Source: UBA6109 sp035366835
Lineage (GTDB): Bacteria; Desulfobacterota; Syntrophia; Syntrophales; UBA6109
NCBI GenBank assembly: GCA_035366835.1
Contig: DAOSIS010000014.1
Span: 35,477-99,476, forward strand
Direction: 5' to 3'
DNA: 64,000 nt
Positions 60,395 to 64,000 of the stretch are shown piece by piece. Numbering within the stretch: position 1 is the stretch's first letter; each line of letters opens with the position of its first letter. A program made the translations under genes and the position numbers. Below the pieces are notes generated by a model. That model did no database searches. It was not told the origin of the DNA and was given only the letters and a program-made list of their open reading frames with translations.

Positions 60395-61297
60395 CTATTT
60401 CCCGGACAGGGTGCGGCCGATGCGCTTTTCGATCACCTTGCACACGGCGGCGGTGTCCAGATCGCCGTAGCCCGCATCCTCGGCCTCCTGCAGATGGTCC
60501 CGCCCCAGGGCCAGCACGGGAGTCGGCACGCCCAGTTGGTCGGCAAGCTGCATGGCCAGGCGCGAGTCCTTGGCCGCGAGGGACAGCTTGAAGCGCGGCG
60601 TGAAATTGCCTGCGAGCATCGACGCTCCCTTCACGTCGAAGGCGCGCGAATAGGCCTGGCCGCCGCCGGTCTTCACCACCGAGTAGAAGACCTGCGGGTC
60701 CACGCCGCTCCGAACGGCCAGGGCAAGCGCCTCGGCGGCCGCCACGTGGTTCAGGTTCCCCAGGGCGTTGTGGATGAGCTTTACCTTGTTTCCCGTGCCG
60801 CTCGGGCCGGTGTAGACATGCATGCGCCCCATGATGTCCAGGGCCGGCTTGATGCGGGGCAGGGCTCTCTCCTCGCCCGCCACGATGAAGAACACCTCTC
60901 CCGTCTCCGCCTGGGGCTTGCTGCCCAGCATCGTGGTGTCCATGTGGATCGTTCCCCTGGACTTCAGCGCGGCGGCCAGGGCCATGGTGGTGTCGGGATG
61001 GACGGTCGAGCAGTCGCAGGTGATCAGCCCCTCCCGGGCCGCTTCCAGAATGCCGCCCTCTCCCCGGTATACGGCGTCGACGACGGCGTCGTTCGGCAGG
61101 CAGGTGAAGACGATCCCGCTCCGCTCCGCCGCCTCCCGCGGACTCGCCGCCGCTTCTACGCCGGCCACTTTGCCGGCGCGCTGGAGAACGGCCGGATCGG
61201 CGTCGTAGGCGAAGACCTGTGTGCCCGCCTTTGCCAGCTGCGACATCATGGGGAATCCCATGGTCCCCAGTCCGACAAATCCGATCGGTTCCTCCAT
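60395..61297 (-). CDS. 3-hydroxyisobutyrate dehydrogenase-type oxidoreductase
   Basis: 300 residues from ATG 61297 (AAGGAG nine bases upstream; ATG 61303 is too close to it). GFVGLGTMGFPMMSQLAKAG is the NAD(P) Rossmann motif, DTTMLGSKPQAETGE the substrate loop, and GTGNKVKLIHNALGNLN carries the catalytic lysine and asparagine. The family oxidises beta-hydroxyacids to semialdehydes (or the reverse, as in tartronate semialdehyde reductase). A second, more distant homologue follows upstream. Confidence 0.93.
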   Translation of the reverse strand: MEEPIGFVGLGTMGFPMMSQLAKAGTQVFAYDADPAVLQRAGKVAGVEAAASPREAAERSGIVFTCLPNDAVVDAVYRGEGGILEAAREGLITCDCSTVHPDTTMALAAALKSRGTIHMDTTMLGSKPQAETGEVFFIVAGEERALPRIKPALDIMGRMHVYTGPSGTGNKVKLIHNALGNLNHVAAAEALALAVRSGVDPQVFYSVVKTGGGQAYSRAFDVKGASMLAGNFTPRFKLSLAAKDSRLAMQLADQLGVPTPVLALGRDHLQEAEDAGYGDLDTAAVCKVIEKRIGRTLSGK

Positions 61298-61371
61298 TTT
61301 CATCGCTCCTTTCGCTTCAGAATCCATTCAGGGTGCCGGAACGGACCGTCGCCGGCAAACCCGCGTCCCCG

Positions 61372-62298
61372 CTATTTCAGCCCGATGTTCTTTTCGGCGC
61401 CGATTTTTTCCATGGCTTCGATCATCGTCTCCAGTTCCGAAAGGGGTGGCAGCTCGCCCTTGAAGTGCTCGTGCAGCTGGTAACGGGCGGTGAGCTCCAG
61501 CCGTTCCAGGGCCGCCTCCATCATGATCGGCTCCACGCCCCATTCCCGGATCGCCGGCACATAATCCTGAAGTTCCGCCGTCTTCCGCTTGGCGTGGATG
61601 CCGCCGCGGACCGCCCAGAAAGCCAGTTCATCCTTCCGCGGGATCCCGGCCGTGGGATTCGCCAGAAGGGGGGCCAGCGTTTCGATGTCGCACCCCGCCT
61701 TCCGCGCGCTGACGGCGAGCTCCAGGTACAGTGTCTGAGCCCCCAGGTAATAGATCTTCGCCAGGGTCTTGATGGTCGTCGCCTTCCCGGCTTCACCCGG
61801 CAGGAGGTCCATGACCATGCCGTATCCGCTCATGACGCGCCTGAACTCCTCGGCCCCGTCGCCGGAAACGCACATGAACACCTTGTGCCTTTCTTTTGCA
61901 GGCGTGCCGAATACCGCGACATCGACGAATTTGGCTCCCCGGGCGTTGACCGCTTCGCCTGCCTGCTTCTTCGCCGCGGGCGTGGAATTGTTGAGATCGG
62001 CGAACATCTTTTCCGGTCCCATATGCCGGGCGGCCTCGCCTGCGACCTTCAGCGCGAGATTCCCCCATACCGACGAAAAGACCAATTCGGACTGGCGGAT
62101 CAGTTCTTCGAGGCTCGAAACCAGCTGCACGCCGGCGCCGGACGCCCGCCTCCGGACGATCTCGCTGCAGGCCGGGTCCGTTGCCGCCTTGTCGTAGGCG
62201 GCGATTCTTTCGATGCCCGCCTCTTTCAGGCCCAGCGAAAAGTTGTAGGCCACTTCGCCAAAACCGATGAAACCGATTTTCGGATTCCCGGACAGCAT
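61372..62298 (-). CDS. beta-hydroxyacid dehydrogenase-like protein (DUF1932)
   Basis: 308 residues from ATG 62298, supported by AAGGAG eight bases upstream; the ATG at 62319 lacks such a site. The N-terminal Rossmann fold is IGFIGFGEVAYNFSLGLKEAG. The middle has FVDVAVFGTPAKERHKVFMC in place of the usual substrate loop, and KTLAKIYYLGAQTLYLELAV carries the candidate catalytic lysine. The C-terminal half matches DUF1932 found in 6-phosphogluconate-dehydrogenase-like enzymes. It is separated by about 74 bases from its homologue. The reaction is not known. Confidence 0.85.
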   Translation of the reverse strand: MLSGNPKIGFIGFGEVAYNFSLGLKEAGIERIAAYDKAATDPACSEIVRRRASGAGVQLVSSLEELIRQSELVFSSVWGNLALKVAGEAARHMGPEKMFADLNNSTPAAKKQAGEAVNARGAKFVDVAVFGTPAKERHKVFMCVSGDGAEEFRRVMSGYGMVMDLLPGEAGKATTIKTLAKIYYLGAQTLYLELAVSARKAGCDIETLAPLLANPTAGIPRKDELAFWAVRGGIHAKRKTAELQDYVPAIREWGVEPIMMEAALERLELTARYQLHEHFKGELPPLSELETMIEAMEKIGAEKNIGLK

Positions 62299-62351
62299 CT
62301 TTGCTTCTCCTTCGCTCATGGTGCGTTTCGCATCGGGCGGAACCCCGGAGT

Positions 62352-63632
62352 TCAGGAGGCCGCCACCTTCAGCACGACCCCTCTTTCGCGATCCGCCTTC
62401 CGCCAGTTGAACTCTTCGAGGGGCAGCGGGATCCGCGTGTTCCCCGGAAGACGCTTGAAGGGTTTCCGCCAGATGACTTCCGACCCGGACCAGGCCTCGA
62501 ACACCCCCTGTTTGACCGCGTGCGCCAGTTGAATGGAGGGACCGGCCTGGAAAAGGGAGGACCGGCAGGCTTTCGTCTCCTCCGGAAGGATCCTCTGCGG
62601 CACCACGTAACGGACGGGATCTTCGGCCGAAACCGGTATGCGGCGGCCGGCGCTCGTCCCCTCGCCCTTCAGATGGGCAACGATGCCCCGCGCCGCGCGC
62701 CTGCCTTCCAGCGCGCACAGATCGTGCATATCGGCGCCGCGCAACACGTTTCCCGCGGCGAAGATGCCGGGCACGGTCGTCATGAGATTCATGTCGACGG
62801 CGGGCCCGTACGTCGCAGGGTCGTATCCGATCGGCGTACCGTCGATCAGGGGAGAATAGGCGCGGAACCTGCCCGTGAGGATGATGGCATCGCACGCCAC
62901 ATCCTGGATCTTCTGGGTCCGGCGGTCCATCAGCCGGACCCCTTCCACCCGCTTGGTTCCCAAGATGCCCTGCACGGACGTCCCCGTGTAGAGGGGGATC
63001 CCCAGCATCCCGCCCATGGAACGCGCCAACCAGGGATAGGTCTGTACTTCATCGTCTTCCTCCACCAGCCCCTCGATCGCCGTGCCGGCATGACGGAGGG
63101 TGAGTACGCAGGACAGGGCGACGATCTCGCTCCCCAGGATGATCGCCCGCTTTCCCGGCTTCGAACCGCAGTTCCTCACCAGTTCCTGCAGCGATCCCGT
63201 CGTGAAAATGCCCGCGGGCCGGAGGCCGGGAAGCAACCGCGTGTCGCGGGGACTCTCGTAGCATCCCGTCGCAAGGAGAACGGTCCGCGCCTCGTACATC
63301 GCATAGCCTTCCGGAGATCCCACCTGAAGACGGTGAGGCGCGCCGTTTTCTCCGGGAACGATCTGCATGACCGTCGCGTTCACGTGAATCTCGGTCGAAG
63401 TCCTCCTGGCGAGACGGTCCAGCTTTCTCGCGTATGCCGGTCCGGTATGCAGCCTTCCCAGATCCCGCATCCCGAAGAAGACGTGGCAGGTGCGGGGAAT
63501 CCCTCCCAGCTCCGGCCCGCTTTCAAACAGCGCGACCTTGCCCCTCTGCGTTCCCGCGAGTTCGAGGCACGCCGAAACGCCGGCCGGTCCGCCGCCGATA
63601 ATGGCAACATCCAGTGATTTCCGAAAATCCAT
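62352..63632 (-). CDS. FAD/NAD(P)-binding oxidoreductase (HcnB/opine oxidase A-like)
   Basis: 426 residues. The N-terminal GGGPAG dinucleotide fold (VAIIGGGPAGVSACLELAGT) and a second fold (GKRAIILGSEIVALSCVLTL) bind FAD and NAD(P). TVLLATGCYESPRDTRLLPG is the hallmark of the HcnB/SoxA/opine oxidase group, as is the PGIFAAGNVLRGADMHDLCA ending. The usual partner, a protein with a BFD [2Fe-2S] domain and a second flavin domain, is encoded directly upstream (63679 onward). Together they form a membrane-bound or soluble dehydrogenase for an amino or hydroxy acid. Confidence 0.9.
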   Translation of the reverse strand: MDFRKSLDVAIIGGGPAGVSACLELAGTQRGKVALFESGPELGGIPRTCHVFFGMRDLGRLHTGPAYARKLDRLARRTSTEIHVNATVMQIVPGENGAPHRLQVGSPEGYAMYEARTVLLATGCYESPRDTRLLPGLRPAGIFTTGSLQELVRNCGSKPGKRAIILGSEIVALSCVLTLRHAGTAIEGLVEEDDEVQTYPWLARSMGGMLGIPLYTGTSVQGILGTKRVEGVRLMDRRTQKIQDVACDAIILTGRFRAYSPLIDGTPIGYDPATYGPAVDMNLMTTVPGIFAAGNVLRGADMHDLCALEGRRAARGIVAHLKGEGTSAGRRIPVSAEDPVRYVVPQRILPEETKACRSSLFQAGPSIQLAHAVKQGVFEAWSGSEVIWRKPFKRLPGNTRIPLPLEEFNWRKADRERGVVLKVAAS

Positions 63633-63678
63633 TTCTGCTCCTTCCGGGAAGGCGCGTCAACCGCCCGTGGTTGCCTCC

Positions 63679-64000
63679 CTATCCCGCATAATTCGATCGA
63701 GTTCCCTTTTTCGTTATTGCTTCAATCGGCTGCTTCATCTCCCGTGCCAGGATGGCGGCGATCTTCGCGCTGCAGAAATTCCCCTGGCAGCGCCCCATGG
63801 AGGCCCGCGTGCGCATCTTCACGCCGTCGACGGTCCGGGCGCCGCGGCGGACGGCCTCCACGATCTCTCCCTCCGTCACCTCTTCGCACCGGCAGACGAC
63901 GCGCCCGAACGCGGGGCTTTCCGCCGCGAGCCGCTGTCGCTCTTCGATGCCGGCGCCCCGGATCCTCGGGAACGGCTTCCGGATCGGATCGAACTTCTCG
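63679..64000 (-). CDS. GlpA/opine-oxidase-type subunit with BFD [2Fe-2S] domain, partial
   Basis: The frame continues past the right edge of the window. The visible C-terminal 107 codons read FGRVVCRCEEVTEGEIVEAV, then TRASMGRCQGNFCSAKIAAI, the BFD-like [2Fe-2S]-binding domain with four cysteines (CRC ... C ... C). This domain closes anaerobic glycerol-3-phosphate dehydrogenase-like (GlpA) and opine oxidase B-like flavoproteins. It precedes the FAD/NAD(P) subunit by 46 bases, so the two genes form one operon. The substrate-binding N-terminal part lies outside the window. Confidence 0.88.
   Translation of the reverse strand, partial: EKFDPIRKPFPRIRGAGIEERQRLAAESPAFGRVVCRCEEVTEGEIVEAVRRGARTVDGVKMRTRASMGRCQGNFCSAKIAAILAREMKQPIEAITKKGTRSNYAG

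Noticed and set aside
1..64000. tRNA, rRNA and prophage genes
   Set aside because: I looked for tRNA-like cloverleaf ends, rRNA segments and phage structural genes and saw none.

Overview
The window is a high-GC chromosomal segment of an anaerobic proteobacterium. The gene content fits Desulfobacterota, perhaps a Syntrophales-type syntroph: TRAP transporter, indolepyruvate:ferredoxin oxidoreductase, phenylacetate-CoA ligase, Na+-pumping decarboxylase beta subunit, MmgE/PrpD, dienoyl-CoA-reductase-like flavoenzyme. This placement is an inference from gene families; no rRNA or other phylogenetic marker is present.

1-10.5 kb is ordinary core genome, mostly on the minus strand: an NAD(P)H-hydrate epimerase (cut by the window edge), an adenylosuccinate-lyase-type enzyme, a patatin-like lipase, a cupin, a DUF2784 protein, a thioredoxin-fold YyaL-like protein, glucose-6-phosphate isomerase and transketolase. 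10.5-13.1 kb is a low-GC insert with a candidate structured RNA ending in a terminator, an ankyrin/caspase lipoprotein broken by a one-base frameshift, and a HigBA toxin-antitoxin pair. 13.2-20.5 kb holds an MFS transporter and a MacAB/TolC-type efflux operon (TolC, membrane fusion protein, ATPase, two permeases). 20.5-24.3 kb has an orphan pair of palindromic operators, a SEC-C protein, and a translationally coupled membrane protein/DUF900-type hydrolase pair.

24.35-39.3 kb is the remarkable part. A decayed integron-integrase start (minus strand) faces a run of plus-strand genes separated by attC-like sites. These genes include toxin-antitoxin pairs (a BrnT remnant with antitoxin, Phd/ParE, a broken HigB with intact HigA), methyltransferases, unknown proteins and a 1995-residue DUF4011/helicase/Vsr-type nuclease protein of the kind found in defence islands. 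Three of the attC-like sites carry the 5' ends of minus-strand group II introns. Two of these introns keep the 3' end as well, but most of the reverse transcriptase is deleted. A REP-associated tyrosine transposase (RAYT) at 41.3-42.0 kb lies between inverted copies of a 20-22 base motif (GGGGACAGATTTATTT core). That motif is scattered throughout 24-42 kb, and one copy interrupts a cassette gene. A shuffled fragment of the RAYT plus the end of dctM is duplicated at 35.9-36.2 kb.

40-64 kb returns to metabolic genes, almost all on the minus strand: HMG-CoA-lyase-like enzyme, TRAP DctM/DctQ/DctP, IorBA, PaaK, glucokinase, CutA, a SpoU rRNA methyltransferase, a sodium/proton-antiporter-type permease, and a Na+-decarboxylase beta subunit with a tiny gamma-like subunit. 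The last 8 kb is a catabolic cluster: MmgE/PrpD, OYE/dienoyl-CoA reductase, metallo-beta-lactamase hydrolase, two beta-hydroxyacid dehydrogenases, and a two-gene FAD / BFD-[2Fe-2S] oxidoreductase cut by the window edge. Intergenic spaces carry several families of palindromic repeats. I saw no tRNA, rRNA or CRISPR array.
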